Shown in pieces: positions 50,514 to 61,057 of a DNA stretch of 64,000 nucleotides. The DNA is taken from assembly GCF_902859725.1 (NCBI RefSeq), contig NZ_CADIJP010000001.1, forward strand, positions 310,001 to 374,000, written 5' to 3'. A model generated the notes under the pieces. The model was not told the DNA's origin and did not search any database. It worked only from the letters and a program-made list of their open reading frames with translations. This DNA is from Achromobacter mucicolens. Its GTDB lineage: Bacteria; Pseudomonadota; Gammaproteobacteria; Burkholderiales; Burkholderiaceae_B. Both the position numbers and the translations under genes were made by a program. The stretch's first letter is position 1. Every line of letters starts with the position of its first letter.

Positions 50514-51191
50514 ATGTCCCCCACGTTGTCCCAAACCGGTCCTGTTTCCCTGCGCCGACGCCACGGTCCCCTGGATGCCCTGCTGGCCGAGACCGACCGG
50601 GCGTTGCGTGTGCTGTCCGGCAACGCCAGCGCCGGCCGGGCCTATCCCGCCACCGCACAGGAATCGCCCCAGACCCTCTCAGCACAGGAAAAACGCCACG
50701 CCGCGGGGCTCATGCGGGTCAATCATGTCGGCGAGGTCTGCGCCCAGGCGCTCTACCGTGGCCAGGCGTCGGTCTGCAAGGAGCCCGCGCCGCGCGCGCT
50801 GCTGCTGAACGCCGCCGCCGAGGAAGTCGACCATCTGGTCTGGTGCAACGAGCGCCTGAACGAGCTGGGCAGCCGGCCCAGCTTGCTCAATCCCGTCTGG
50901 TACGCGGGCTCGTTTGCCTTGGGCGTGATGGCCAGCGTGGCGGGCGTGCCCCGCAATCTGGGCTTCATGGCCGAAACCGAAAAGCAGGTCGAGGCCCATC
51001 TGGACGAACACCTGCGCACCTTGCCGGTGCAGGATGAGCGTTCCCGCCAGATCGTCCAGAAGATGAAGGACGACGAGGCGCAGCACCGCGCCAGCGCCGA
51101 GCAGGCAGGGGGCGTTCCGTTGCCCGCACCCGTGAAAATGGCCATGCGCGCCATGTCCAAGGTAATGACGACCACCGCCTATTGGATCTGA
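50514..51191 (+). CDS. coq7: Demethoxyubiquinone hydroxylase Coq7
   Basis: 225 residues. A di-iron monooxygenase that hydroxylates demethoxyubiquinol, the penultimate ubiquinone step, at the inner membrane. The iron ligands are seen in MRVNHVGEVCAQ, AEEVDHLVW and DDEAQHRASAEQ (E and ExxH pairs). ATG 50514 after AGGAG is selected; upstream in-frame codons have no homology. A hydrophobic central helix pair (SFALGVMASVAGVP) fits membrane attachment. An 8-bp hairpin with T4 follows. Confidence 0.95.
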   Translation: MSPTLSQTGPVSLRRRHGPLDALLAETDRALRVLSGNASAGRAYPATAQESPQTLSAQEKRHAAGLMRVNHVGEVCAQALYRGQASVCKEPAPRALLLNAAAEEVDHLVWCNERLNELGSRPSLLNPVWYAGSFALGVMASVAGVPRNLGFMAETEKQVEAHLDEHLRTLPVQDERSRQIVQKMKDDEAQHRASAEQAGGVPLPAPVKMAMRAMSKVMTTTAYWI

Positions 51192-51237
51192 AACCGCGCC
51201 TGCAAAAAATGTTGCAATGCGCAAATTCCGCCGCCTC

Positions 51238-51259
51238 ATGGTGCCTGAGGCACCATTTT
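51238..51259 (+). terminator. Terminator of coq7
   Basis: ATGGTGCC (51238-51245) pairs with GGCACCAT (51249-51256), loop TGA, followed by TTTT. It lies 46 bp after the coq7 stop. Confidence 0.7.
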
Positions 51260-51445
51260 GGTGCGGTGGCCAGGGTGGGATTACCCGCGATGATTCAGGG
51301 TTATTCCGCAAGGGGTAAACCCGTTTCGCAAAAACCCGGTTTTGGGCAAGGTCGTTGATTGGCGCGGCTTTGCGAGAGGGCCGCGAAAAATTTGCAGCAA
51401 AAAAGCAACGCGTTCCGGGCCCTCGAAAATAGATCAAAAAAAATC

Positions 51446-51474
51446 TTGCAACGCACAAAAAACGTAGGTACTAT
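51446..51474 (+). promoter_or_regulatory. Sigma-70-type promoter of the candidate small RNA
   Basis: TTGCAA (51446-51451), an ideal 17-bp spacer, and TACTAT (51469-51474). The predicted start is A51481 or close to it. The region upstream is A-rich, which favours a strong promoter. Confidence 0.7.
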
Positions 51475-51480
51475 TCACAC

Positions 51481-51626
51481 ATCGGATGTTGAAACGCAGA
51501 CGGCGCGGTGAAAACCCCGGAAGCGTAGCGAGCAGAAAGCCAGCTCCCAACATGCCACGGTTGTCTCCTCCACCCTCCTCCTTTGGTGGATTTAGCCCGA
51601 GATCTCACGATCTCGGGCTTTTTTTT
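51481..51626 (+). ncRNA. Candidate trans-acting small RNA with anti-SD hairpin loop
   Basis: About 146 nt between a good promoter and a very strong terminator (11-bp perfect stem 51594-51604 with 51609-51619, loop TCAC, then T8 at 51619-51626). Just before the terminator lies a C/U-rich stretch (51564-51584). Within it, CCACC (51570-51574) pairs with GGTGG (51585-51589) so that CTCCTCC is displayed in the loop, and a second CTCCTCC-like copy is unpaired upstream. This resembles the anti-Shine-Dalgarno loops of Hfq-dependent sRNAs in other proteobacteria. It could repress many mRNAs. No known family was matched. Confidence 0.7.
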
Positions 51627-51958
51627 GCCCCGAATCGTTGCGTCCCTATTTGTAAGCGATCGCGGCAATTCCCGCGAGTCGCCGCGCCGCGCGGATGCTC
51701 TCAGGGCCCCGCGTTTTCCCTCGGATAATTCGCGTGCCCAGAGGCGGAACGCTCTACAATCTCCCACATGAAACCAGTACTGCCGGGCGCTCGCGCGCCA
51801 GCGCGTTCCAGTCACATGCGCGGCGGACGGATTGCCCGCCTGCGCGCGTTACGTTCTGTGCCGCGGAATTGCACTTCTTTATCCCTCCCATATATGGGCG
51901 TTACACCTGCCTCCGATAATGGCGGGCCTGTCTCGATAGACCAACCAGAGGTGATCCA
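51627..51958. other. Leader region of the glycan cluster
   Basis: 332 bp between the sRNA terminator and the first glycan gene. It presumably holds the cluster's promoter; candidate AT-rich parts are near 51720-51760 and 51880-51925. Short plus-strand open frames here lack homology. No RNA element was recognised. Confidence 0.3.
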
Positions 51959-53065
51959 GTGACCTGGCTGTACATATGCGTGGTCGCGTTCATGGTGGGG
52001 GGACTCATCGTGGCGTCCGAGCGCTGGCATGGCGCGTTTACCGGCGATAGCGACCTCAACAAGCCCCAAGCCAATCATTCCCGCGCGACGCCCCGCGTCG
52101 GCGGTCTGGCGGTGCTTGCCGGTACGCTGGCTGGCCTGCTGGTCCTCGGACCCAGCAACATGACCCTTACCTGGCTGTGGCCCGCGCTGTTCGTCGCGGC
52201 GTTGCCCGTTTTCGTGGCCGGCCTGCTTGAAGACATCACCAAGGACATCGGCGCCAGCAAGCGTTTGCTGGCCGCTTTTCTATCCGCGGCCATCGCGTGG
52301 TGGCTGCTGGGCGGCGTCAGCCGTGTCGGCATGGCCCCTGTGGATTACGTGCTTTCGTTCTGGCCTGTTTCGCTGCTGTTCACCATGTTCGCGGTGGGCG
52401 GCTGTACCCATGCCTTGAATATCGTGGACGGCATGAACGGCCTGGCCGGCATGGTCGCCACGCTGATGGCGGTGTCGATCAGCCTGGTTGCCCTGCAGGT
52501 CGGCGATGTGCCGATCTTCCTGGTGGCCGCGGCGCTGGCGTCGGCCACCCTGGGCTTTCTCGTGTGGAACTTCCCGTTTGGCCGGGTCTTCCTGGGCGAT
52601 GGCGGCGCGTACTTCCTGGGCTTCATGCTGGCCGAACTGGCCGTGCTGCTGGTTGTGCGCAACCCGTCCGTGTCGCCGTTCTACGCGCTGGCGGTCCTGT
52701 TCTACCCCGTCTTCGAAACCGGTTTCTCGATCTGGCGCCGCCGCTTCAAGCGCGGCGTGCCGGTGGATCAGCCCGATGCGCTGCACTTGCACCAGCTCGT
52801 GTTCCGCCGGCTGGTCCGGGTCACCTTCAGCCGCGGCCGGCGCCACGCCGTCCCCGCGCTTTGCAATGCGCTGGCGTCCCCGTACATGTGGGTCCTGGCG
52901 CTGATCGGGCTGGTGCCAGCCACGATCTGGTGGGACAACGCCTGGGCCCTGAGCGCCAGCCTGGTTGTCTTTGCCAGCGTCTATATCTGGCTGTACGCGC
53001 GCCTGGTCTCCTGGCGCCGCCCGGGGTGGCTCTTGCTGCCGTCCGTGCTGCGAACCACCGATTAG
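51959..53065 (+). CDS. WecA/WbpL-like initiating sugar-1-phosphate transferase
   Basis: 368 residues with about eleven membrane helices, of the MraY/WecA/TagO superfamily. It begins a lipid-linked glycan by moving a sugar-1-phosphate from a UDP-sugar onto undecaprenyl phosphate. Landmarks: NHSRATPRVGGLAVLAG near residue 40, GLLEDITKDIGASKR (Glu-Asp instead of Asp-Asp), the catalytic LNIVDGMNGLAGM, and LHLHQLVFRRL, a variant of the HxHH motif. The start is GTG 51959 behind AGAGGTGAT. It opens the cluster; a GC hairpin follows before tviB. The donor sugar cannot be read directly. Confidence 0.9.
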   Translation: MTWLYICVVAFMVGGLIVASERWHGAFTGDSDLNKPQANHSRATPRVGGLAVLAGTLAGLLVLGPSNMTLTWLWPALFVAALPVFVAGLLEDITKDIGASKRLLAAFLSAAIAWWLLGGVSRVGMAPVDYVLSFWPVSLLFTMFAVGGCTHALNIVDGMNGLAGMVATLMAVSISLVALQVGDVPIFLVAAALASATLGFLVWNFPFGRVFLGDGGAYFLGFMLAELAVLLVVRNPSVSPFYALAVLFYPVFETGFSIWRRRFKRGVPVDQPDALHLHQLVFRRLVRVTFSRGRRHAVPALCNALASPYMWVLALIGLVPATIWWDNAWALSASLVVFASVYIWLYARLVSWRRPGWLLLPSVLRTTD

Positions 53066-53073
53066 TTTGAGTG

Positions 53074-53094
53074 CCCCGGCGGCAGCCGCCGGGG
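53074..53094. terminator. GC-rich hairpin after the WecA-like gene
   Basis: CCCCGGCGG (53074-53082) pairs with CCGCCGGGG (53086-53094), loop CAG. Without a T-run it may be an attenuator or mRNA stabiliser rather than a full stop. A small inverted repeat CCGTA/TACGG (53129-53145) and a strong GAAGGGAGAG site precede the next gene. Confidence 0.5.
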
Positions 53095-53158
53095 GCTCGG
53101 TATCCATCACCAGACCATCTTTAAAATGCCGTAAACGTTCTACGGTGAAGGGAGAGTT

Positions 53159-54436
53159 ATGTTGCGAATCCAGGATGTGAAACTCGCTGTCGTCGGCCTC
53201 GGCTACGTCGGTCTGCCCCTGGCCGTGGAATTCGGCAAGAAGCGCCCGGTCATTGGCTTTGACATCAACACGCGCCGCATCGACGCGCTGAAGGCGGGCC
53301 ACGACCACACGCTGGAAGTCAGCGACGCCGAGCTGGCCGAAGCCAAGCAGCTGAGCTACACCGCCGATCGCGCCGAACTGGGCGAGGCCAACGTGTTCAT
53401 CGTGACCGTGCCCACCCCCATCGACGAATACAAGCAGCCGGACCTGACCCCGCTGGTCAAGGCCAGCGAAACCATCGGCGCGGTGCTCAAGCGCGGCGAC
53501 ATCGTCATCTATGAATCCACCGTCTATCCCGGCGCCACCGAAGAAGACTGCGTGCCGGTGCTGGAGCGCGTGTCGGGCCTGAAGTTCAACGAGGACTTCT
53601 TCGCCGGCTACAGCCCCGAGCGCATCAACCCGGGCGACAAGGAACACCGCGTCAGCACGATCAAGAAGGTCACCTCGGGCTCCACGCCGGAAGTCGCCGA
53701 CCTGGTCGACAAGCTCTACAAGGAAATCATCACCGCCGGCACGCACAAGGCGTCCAGCATCCGCGTGGCCGAAGCCGCCAAGGTGATCGAGAACACCCAG
53801 CGCGACGTGAACATCGCGCTCATCAACGAACTGGCCCTGATCTTCAACAAGATGGGCATCGACACCGAAGCCGTGCTGCAAGCCGCCGGCACCAAGTGGA
53901 ACTTCCTGCCGTTCCGTCCGGGCCTGGTGGGCGGTCACTGCATTGGCGTGGACCCGTACTACCTGACGCACAAGGCGCAATCCATCGGCTACCACCCCGA
54001 GATCATCCTGGCGGGCCGCCGCCTGAACGACTCCATGGGCAGCTACGTCGTGTCGCAGCTGGTCAAGTGCATGACCAAGCGCCGCATTCACGTGCAGGGC
54101 GCCCGCGTGCTGGTGATGGGCCTGGCCTTCAAGGAAAACTGCCCCGACCTGCGCAACACGCGCATCGTGGACATCGTCCGTGAACTGGGCGACTACAACG
54201 TCGACGTGGACATCTACGATCCGTGGGTGGACGCCGACGAAGCCATGCACGAATACGGCCTGACGCCGGTGGCCAAGCCCGAGGAAGGCAAGTACGACGC
54301 CGTGATCCTCGCCGTGGCGCACAACCAGTTCAAGGACATGGGCGCCGAAGGCATCCGCAAGCTCGGCAAGCCGCAACACATCCTGTACGACCTGAAGTAC
54401 GTGCTGTCGCCCGCTGAATCCGACCTGCGTCTGTAA
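53159..54436 (+). CDS. tviB: UDP-N-acetylhexosamine 6-dehydrogenase (TviB/WbpO type)
   Basis: 425 residues. It oxidises C6 of a UDP-HexNAc to the uronic acid with two NAD. The NAD motif [16 protein letters not shown], the catalytic Cys in [12 protein letters not shown], the hinge segment [20 protein letters not shown] and [15 protein letters not shown] match the TviB-like branch. With the next gene's epimerase it leads to UDP-GalNAcA. The start ATG 53159 follows a strong ribosome site. The next gene starts 11 bp later. Confidence 0.93.
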   Translation: MLRIQDVKLAVVGLGYVGLPLAVEFGKKRPVIGFDINTRRIDALKAGHDHTLEVSDAELAEAKQLSYTADRAELGEANVFIVTVPTPIDEYKQPDLTPLVKASETIGAVLKRGDIVIYESTVYPGATEEDCVPVLERVSGLKFNEDFFAGYSPERINPGDKEHRVSTIKKVTSGSTPEVADLVDKLYKEIITAGTHKASSIRVAEAAKVIENTQRDVNIALINELALIFNKMGIDTEAVLQAAGTKWNFLPFRPGLVGGHCIGVDPYYLTHKAQSIGYHPEIILAGRRLNDSMGSYVVSQLVKCMTKRRIHVQGARVLVMGLAFKENCPDLRNTRIVDIVRELGDYNVDVDIYDPWVDADEAMHEYGLTPVAKPEEGKYDAVILAVAHNQFKDMGAEGIRKLGKPQHILYDLKYVLSPAESDLRL

Positions 54437-54447
54437 AGGATTTCGCC

Positions 54448-55469
<1,022 letters not shown>

Positions 55470-55473
<4 letters not shown>

Positions 55474-56819
55474 AAGCACTCGTCCGAAAACTCGGCAACA
55501 TCCACCCGGATCATCAGCGCATCTTCAAAGGCGCGTTCCGGGTGGCGGTGTTTCTGCTGCTGGGCAAGGCTGCCGGCGCCATCAAGGAGATGGCGGTGGC
55601 GTACCGCTACGGCGTCAGCGACGCCGTAGACGCCTACCAGTTCACGATGACCATGGGCACCTGGCTGCCCGTCACGATCGTGGGCGTGCTGTCGGTGGTG
55701 CTGATCCCGGTGCTGGTGCGCCTGGCGCGCACCGGCGGGGCCGAGAAAGAACTCTTCATTCGCGAACTTCAGGGCTGGGTCGCCGCCGCCGGCGTCGCAC
55801 TGGCCCTGTTGACGTGGTTCGCCTGGCCGTATGTGGTGGATTGGCTGGGGCAGGGCCTGTCGGCGCAAGTGCGCGCCATGACGGGCGACCTGCTGATCGC
55901 CTTTGCCCCCGTGGCGGCGTTGCTGCTGATCGCCGGCATCAGCGCCGCGCGGCTGCGCGCGCAGGAACGCCACGTCAACACGCTGCTGGACAGTGTGCCT
56001 GCCGTGGCAACGCTGGCCTGGGTCATGCTGGCCGCCAGCGCCGAGGGCGTGGGACCGCTGCTGTGGGGCACGCTGGTCGGCTACGCCATCCAGACCGTCT
56101 GGCTGGCCTGGCTGGCCGCGCGCGCCGACGGCGGCTTCTGGGGCGCGCCGTCACTGACACTGAAGTCGCCGCATTGGCCTGAACTGATGGGCGCGGCCGG
56201 CGTGATGCTGATCGGCCAGGTCGCCATGAGCTTTGTGGGTCCGCTGGACCAGTACGCGGCCGCCAACCTGGGCGCCAATGCCAACGCCACGCTCGGCTAT
56301 GCCAGCCGGCTGCTGTCCCTCTTGCTGGGCATCGGAGCCGTGTCCGTGGGCCGCGCCGCGCTTCCCGTGCTGGCCGATGTGCAGGCGCGCGGCGACACGG
56401 CGCGCGCGCGCAGCATGGCGCTCAAATGGTCGTTGCTGATGGTCGCCGCCGGCGCCGGCGCCGTGGCGCTGGGCTGGGTCCTGGCGCCCTGGGGCGTGTC
56501 GGTGCTGTTCCAGCGCGGCGCCTTTACCGCCGAAAACACCGAAGCCGTCGCGCACGTGCTGCGCTGGGGCTTGCTGCAGCTGCCGTTCTACTTCGGCGTG
56601 CTGATCCTGGTGCAACTCCTGGCCAGCCAGAACCGCTACCGCATCATGGCCGCCATCGCGGTCGCCAATTTTGCGCTGAAGGCCGTGCTGAACACCGTGC
56701 TGGCGCCCCGCATGGGCGCGGCCGGCATCATGCTGGCCACCAGCCTCATGTATGTGCTGTCCTTCGCCTGCTACCTGGCCGTGGCGATGCGCAAGGCCGA
56801 ACCCAAGGAGGCCGATTGA
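55470..56819 (+). CDS. MurJ/MviN-like lipid-linked oligosaccharide flippase
   Basis: 449 residues with 12-14 hydrophobic helices, of the MVF branch of MOP exporters ([38 protein letters not shown], a MurJ-type N terminus at about 18-50, and FQRGAFT around 345). It is shorter than MurJ itself (about 510). In this cluster it is the only candidate for flipping the undecaprenyl-linked glycan to the periplasm, taking the place of a Wzx. The TTG 55470 start overlaps the tviC stop. Confidence 0.85.
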
Positions 56820-57962
56820 ATGTCCGTAGCCGACCCCGCCCGTCCGGCGCGCGTGTTGCTGTTCATCCATTCCCTGCACGGCGGGGGCGCTGAGCGCGTC
56901 GCCGCCGACCTGAGCGCCCACTGGGCGTCCGAGGGCAGCGATGTCATGGTGGTTACGCAGGCCAGCGCCGACGGCGATGTCTATGCGCTGCACCCCAAGG
57001 TGCGCCGCGAGGTCCTGCACACGGCGGGCGAGGGCGGCGGGCTGCGCGGCATTCTCGGCAACCTGCAGCGCGTGCGCGCGCTGCGCCGCGTGATCAAGTC
57101 GTTCCGGCCCGACATCGTGCTGGGCATGATGACCACGGCGTCGGTGCTGTCCGTGCTGGCCTCTGCGGGCCTGAACTGCCAGGTCATTGCAACCGAACAC
57201 ACCCATCCGCCGTCCCAGACGTTGTCGGGCTTCTGGCAGCGGCTGCGCCGGCTGACCTATCCGCGCGCCGCGCGCGTGGTCGCGCTGACCCGCGGCACCG
57301 CGCAGTGGCTGGAACAGCATGTGCCGGGCTCGCGGTTGGCAGTCATTCCCAACCCGGTACACTTCCCGCTGCCGCGCGCCGAACCGCTCTTGCAGCCGGC
57401 TCCCCGGGATGGCCGCAAACGGCTCCTGGCGGTCGGGCGTCTGCACGGCGACAAGGGTTTCGACCTGCTGATCCAGGCGTTCGCGCAGCTGGCGCCGTCG
57501 CATCCCGGCTGGGATCTGGTTATTCTGGGCGAGGGCAGCGAACGCCAGTCGTTGGAAGCGCAGGTGCGCGAAGCCGGGCTCGAATCGCGCATCTCGTTGC
57601 CGGGACGTGCCGGCAATGTCGGCGATTGGTACGACAGCGCCGATCTTTACGTGCTGACTTCGCGCTTCGAAGGGCTGTCCAACACGTTGCTAGAGTCCAT
57701 GGCAAGCGGTCTGGCGGCGGTCTCGTTCGATTGCGACACGGGTCCGCGAGAGATCATCCGCCACGGCATCGATGGCGTGCTGGTGCGGCCCAACGGCGAC
57801 GTGCCGGCGCTGTGCGAGGCGCTTGGCGTGGTCATGGGCGATGACAATGGCCGCGCGCGCCTGGCGCAGGCGGCAACCGACGTGCGCGACCGATTCTCGG
57901 CCGTGCGCGTGCTGCGGAAATGGCAGGAACTTTTTGACGGCGTGCGGGCGAAGGGCCGCTAG
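56820..57962 (+). CDS. Glycosyltransferase family 4 (first of four)
   Basis: 380 residues, GT-B fold. N-terminal HSLHGGGAERVAADLSAHW, nucleotide-sugar site AVGRLHGDKGFDLLIQAF at about 205, and the EX7E motif EGLSNTLLESMASG at about 285-298. It adds a sugar from an activated donor to the lipid-linked chain. It starts at the base after the flippase stop. Confidence 0.9.
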   Translation: MSVADPARPARVLLFIHSLHGGGAERVAADLSAHWASEGSDVMVVTQASADGDVYALHPKVRREVLHTAGEGGGLRGILGNLQRVRALRRVIKSFRPDIVLGMMTTASVLSVLASAGLNCQVIATEHTHPPSQTLSGFWQRLRRLTYPRAARVVALTRGTAQWLEQHVPGSRLAVIPNPVHFPLPRAEPLLQPAPRDGRKRLLAVGRLHGDKGFDLLIQAFAQLAPSHPGWDLVILGEGSERQSLEAQVREAGLESRISLPGRAGNVGDWYDSADLYVLTSRFEGLSNTLLESMASGLAAVSFDCDTGPREIIRHGIDGVLVRPNGDVPALCEALGVVMGDDNGRARLAQAATDVRDRFSAVRVLRKWQELFDGVRAKGR

Positions 57963-58006
57963 GGCCCCGCGCGCGCCGTTGCTACGGTGACCACGAGAAT
58001 CTCATC

Positions 58007-59938
58007 ATGTGTGGAATAGTCGGAATTTGGGGCCCCCTGGGGAACAAGGAACAGGTGCTGGCGGACAGCTGCCGGCGCATCCGCCACCGTGGGCCCGACA
58101 GCAACGGGTTCTGGGAAGATACTGACGCCGGCATCGCGCTGGCGCATGTGCGCCTGGCGATCCTGGACCTGACCGAAGCCGGCCATCAGCCGATGACGTC
58201 CGCGTGCGGGCGATACGTGATGGTGTTCAACGGCGAGGTCTACAACCATCTGGACATCCGCAAGCAGCTCGAGGACTCGGCGCGGGCGCCGGCCTGGCGC
58301 GGCCATTCGGACACCGAGACCCTGCTCGCGGGCTTTTCCGCGCTGGGCATCGAAGCCACGTTGCAGGCCGCGGTCGGCATGTTCGCCATCGCGCTGTGGG
58401 ACAAGGCCGCGCGCAAGCTCGTGCTGGCGCGCGATCGCATGGGTGAGAAGCCGCTCTACTACGGCTACTCCAATGCCGAACTGGTGTTCGCCTCGGAGCT
58501 CAAGGGCCTGATGCCGATTCCGGGATTCGGGCGCAACCTGAACCGCAACGCGCTCGCATCGTTCATGCGGCACAACTACATCCCCGCGCCGCAGTCTATC
58601 TACGAAGGCATCGCCAAGCTGCCGCCCGGCACGTGGGTCGAGTTCTCGGCGGACGACACCCGCAGCCGCCGCATGCCGGAGCCGCGCGTGTACTGGTCGG
58701 CGCGCGAGGCCGCGGACACGGCTGCGCAGCACCGCCTGTCGTTCGATTCGGACGCGCAAGCCACCGAGGCGCTGGAAGGGGTGCTGTCCAAGGCCGTCGG
58801 CGGACAGATGCTGTCCGACGTAAGCCTGGGCGCCTTCCTGTCCGGCGGCATCGATTCGTCAACCATCGTGGCGTTGATGCAGGCGCAGAGCTCGCAGCCG
58901 GTGCGCACCTTTGCCATCGGCTTTCACGAGAAGGGCTACGACGAGGCGCAGCACGCGAAGGCCGTGGCCACGCACCTGGGCACCGATCACACCGAACTCT
59001 ACGTCACCGCGGACGACGCGTTGGCGGTCGTGCCGACGCTGGCCGACATGTATGACGAACCCTTTGCCGACTCGTCGCAGATCCCCACGTCGCTCGTCAC
59101 GCGCATGGCGCGCCAGCACGTCACGGTGGCCTTGTCCGGCGACGGCGGCGACGAACTCTTCGGCGGCTATTCGCGCTACTTCCGGGTGGACAACTGGTGG
59201 CGCCAGTTCGAGCGCGTGCCCGGCCTGCTGCGCAAGCCGGCCGGCGCGGTGCTCAGCGCCTCCACCCATCTGCCCGGCCGCGGCGCCTGGCGCGGCAAGG
59301 TCGGTAAGCTGGGCGAACTGCTGCGCGCGGACACGCAAGGCGAGTTCTACCGCCTGTTCGTGTCGTATTGGTCAGACCCCGCCCGTGTGGTGAAGGGCGG
59401 CGTTGAACCCGAGTCGGTGTTCGAACGCGCCATGCAGGGGTCGTTCTTCGAATCGATGATGAAGCTGGACACGGTGACCTACCTGCCCGACGACATCCTG
59501 GTCAAGGTGGACCGCGCGGCGATGGCCGTCAGCCTGGAAACCCGCGTGCCCCTCATCGACCACCGTGTCTATGAATTTGCCTGGAGCCTGCCACACCAAT
59601 ACAAGGTGCGCGGCAATACGGGCAAGTGGCTGTTGCGGCAGGTCCTGCACCGCCACGTGCCGCAGGCGCTGGTCGACCGGCCCAAGCGCGGCTTTGCCGT
59701 GCCGCTGGCCGCGTGGTTGCGCGGTCCCTTGCGGGAATGGGCCGACGCGCTGCTGAATCCGTCGCGCCTGCGCCAGGAAGGCTGGTTCGAACCCGAGCCC
59801 ATCCTGCGCAAATGGCGCGAGCACTCGTCGGGGCATCGCAATTGGGACAGCCATCTGTGGGGCGTGCTGATGATGCAGGCCTGGCTGGACCGCTACCGGG
59901 CGGGGATGGATCAAGGGGGACCGATTGAGGACCGTTGA
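58007..59938 (+). CDS. Asparagine-synthase-like glutamine amidotransferase
   Basis: 643 residues. Class II glutamine amidotransferase domain with nucleophile Cys2 (MCGIVGIWG), HRGPDSNGFW and FNGEVYNH; then the ATP-pyrophosphatase domain with SGGIDSSTIVAL and SGDGGDELFGGYSRY. The length matches the AsnB/WbpS type found in O-antigen clusters, where it amidates a uronic acid to a uronamide. Given TviB and TviC next to it, GalNAcA or GlcNAcA is the likely target; true asparagine synthesis is the alternative. Confidence 0.88.
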   Translation: MCGIVGIWGPLGNKEQVLADSCRRIRHRGPDSNGFWEDTDAGIALAHVRLAILDLTEAGHQPMTSACGRYVMVFNGEVYNHLDIRKQLEDSARAPAWRGHSDTETLLAGFSALGIEATLQAAVGMFAIALWDKAARKLVLARDRMGEKPLYYGYSNAELVFASELKGLMPIPGFGRNLNRNALASFMRHNYIPAPQSIYEGIAKLPPGTWVEFSADDTRSRRMPEPRVYWSAREAADTAAQHRLSFDSDAQATEALEGVLSKAVGGQMLSDVSLGAFLSGGIDSSTIVALMQAQSSQPVRTFAIGFHEKGYDEAQHAKAVATHLGTDHTELYVTADDALAVVPTLADMYDEPFADSSQIPTSLVTRMARQHVTVALSGDGGDELFGGYSRYFRVDNWWRQFERVPGLLRKPAGAVLSASTHLPGRGAWRGKVGKLGELLRADTQGEFYRLFVSYWSDPARVVKGGVEPESVFERAMQGSFFESMMKLDTVTYLPDDILVKVDRAAMAVSLETRVPLIDHRVYEFAWSLPHQYKVRGNTGKWLLRQVLHRHVPQALVDRPKRGFAVPLAAWLRGPLREWADALLNPSRLRQEGWFEPEPILRKWREHSSGHRNWDSHLWGVLMMQAWLDRYRAGMDQGGPIEDR

Positions 59939-59941
59939 GGA

Positions 59942-61057
59942 ATGAAAATACTGATGCTGGTCAGCTCCATGCACGCCGGCGGCGCGGAACGCGTCGCGGC
60001 GACCCTGGTCAACGCATGGTCCGAGCGCGGAGACACCGTCATCCTGACGCCCACCTACTCATCCAAGGGCACCTGCTTCTATCCCCTGTCGGACAAGGTC
60101 CAGCTCGCGTGGCTGGCGGATCTGGCCGGCACCCGGGCGACGGGCGCGATGGCGGCGTTCAAGCGATTGCTGGTCCTGCGCAAGCACATCCGCGATTCCC
60201 GGCCTGACGTGGTTGTGTCCTTTCTCACCAACGTCAACGTGGCCGCCATCCTGGCCACGCGAGGCCTGGATGTGCCGCTGATCGTCTGCGAGCGCACCAA
60301 TCCAGTCGCCGAGACCACCACCGGCTCTGTCTGGCGCAAGCTGCGCCGTGTGCTGTATCCGCGCGCCGACATGGTGACCGTGCAGGCGGAAGACACCGCC
60401 GGTCCATTCGCGCGCCAGGTGCCCGGCATCCGGCGACTTGCCGTCATTCCCAATCCGCTTCCCGCGCCCCTGCTGGATGCGCCGCTGGTGCAGCAGCGCC
60501 AGGACGCCGGTCCGCGCGAGCTGATCGCGATGGGACGGCTGGTGCCCGACAAGCAATTCAATCTCCTGATCGACATCTTCGCGCAGCTTGCGCCGGAGTT
60601 TCCGGACTGGAACCTGCGCATCTGGGGCGAAGGCCCCGAGCGCGGCGCGCTTGAACAGCAGGTGGCGCGCTTGCGCCTGCAGTCGCGCGTCAGCCTGCCC
60701 GGCCGCACGGAAGCGCCGTGGGAAGAACTGGCGCGCGGCCAGGCCTTCGTGCTCAGTTCGCTCGTCGAGGGCTTTCCCAATGTGTTGCTGGAAGCCATGT
60801 CGCTGGGGCTGCCCTGCGCGGCGTTCGATTGTCCCAGCGGTCCGCGCGAGATGACGCGCGACGGCCAGGATGCGCTGCTGGTGCCGGCGGGCGACCGGGT
60901 CGCAATGACCGATGCCTTGCATCGCCTGATGAGCGACGCGTCCCTGCGCGCTCAACTGGGCGCGCGCGCCGCCGCGGCCGTGCGCCAGCGTTACGCGCTG
61001 GCCAGCGTGCTGACCGAATGGGATGAACTGTTCGAAGCGGTGCGGGAGGGGCGATGA
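59942..61057 (+). CDS. Glycosyltransferase family 4 (second)
   Basis: 371 residues. MLVSSMHAGGAERVAATLVNAW at the N terminus closely parallels the first GT4; donor-site IAMGRLVPDKQFNLLIDIFAQL and EX7E motif EGFPNVLLEAMSLG follow. The two are the closest relatives in the cluster and probably arose by duplication. It starts 3 bp after the amidotransferase and overlaps the next gene by ATGA. Confidence 0.9.
   Translation: MKILMLVSSMHAGGAERVAATLVNAWSERGDTVILTPTYSSKGTCFYPLSDKVQLAWLADLAGTRATGAMAAFKRLLVLRKHIRDSRPDVVVSFLTNVNVAAILATRGLDVPLIVCERTNPVAETTTGSVWRKLRRVLYPRADMVTVQAEDTAGPFARQVPGIRRLAVIPNPLPAPLLDAPLVQQRQDAGPRELIAMGRLVPDKQFNLLIDIFAQLAPEFPDWNLRIWGEGPERGALEQQVARLRLQSRVSLPGRTEAPWEELARGQAFVLSSLVEGFPNVLLEAMSLGLPCAAFDCPSGPREMTRDGQDALLVPAGDRVAMTDALHRLMSDASLRAQLGARAAAAVRQRYALASVLTEWDELFEAVREGR

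Noticed and set aside
51486-51728. Small open frame starting 5 nt into the candidate sRNA
   Set aside because: It runs straight through the strong terminator and reads its stem and T-run as codons, so a coding role is unlikely.
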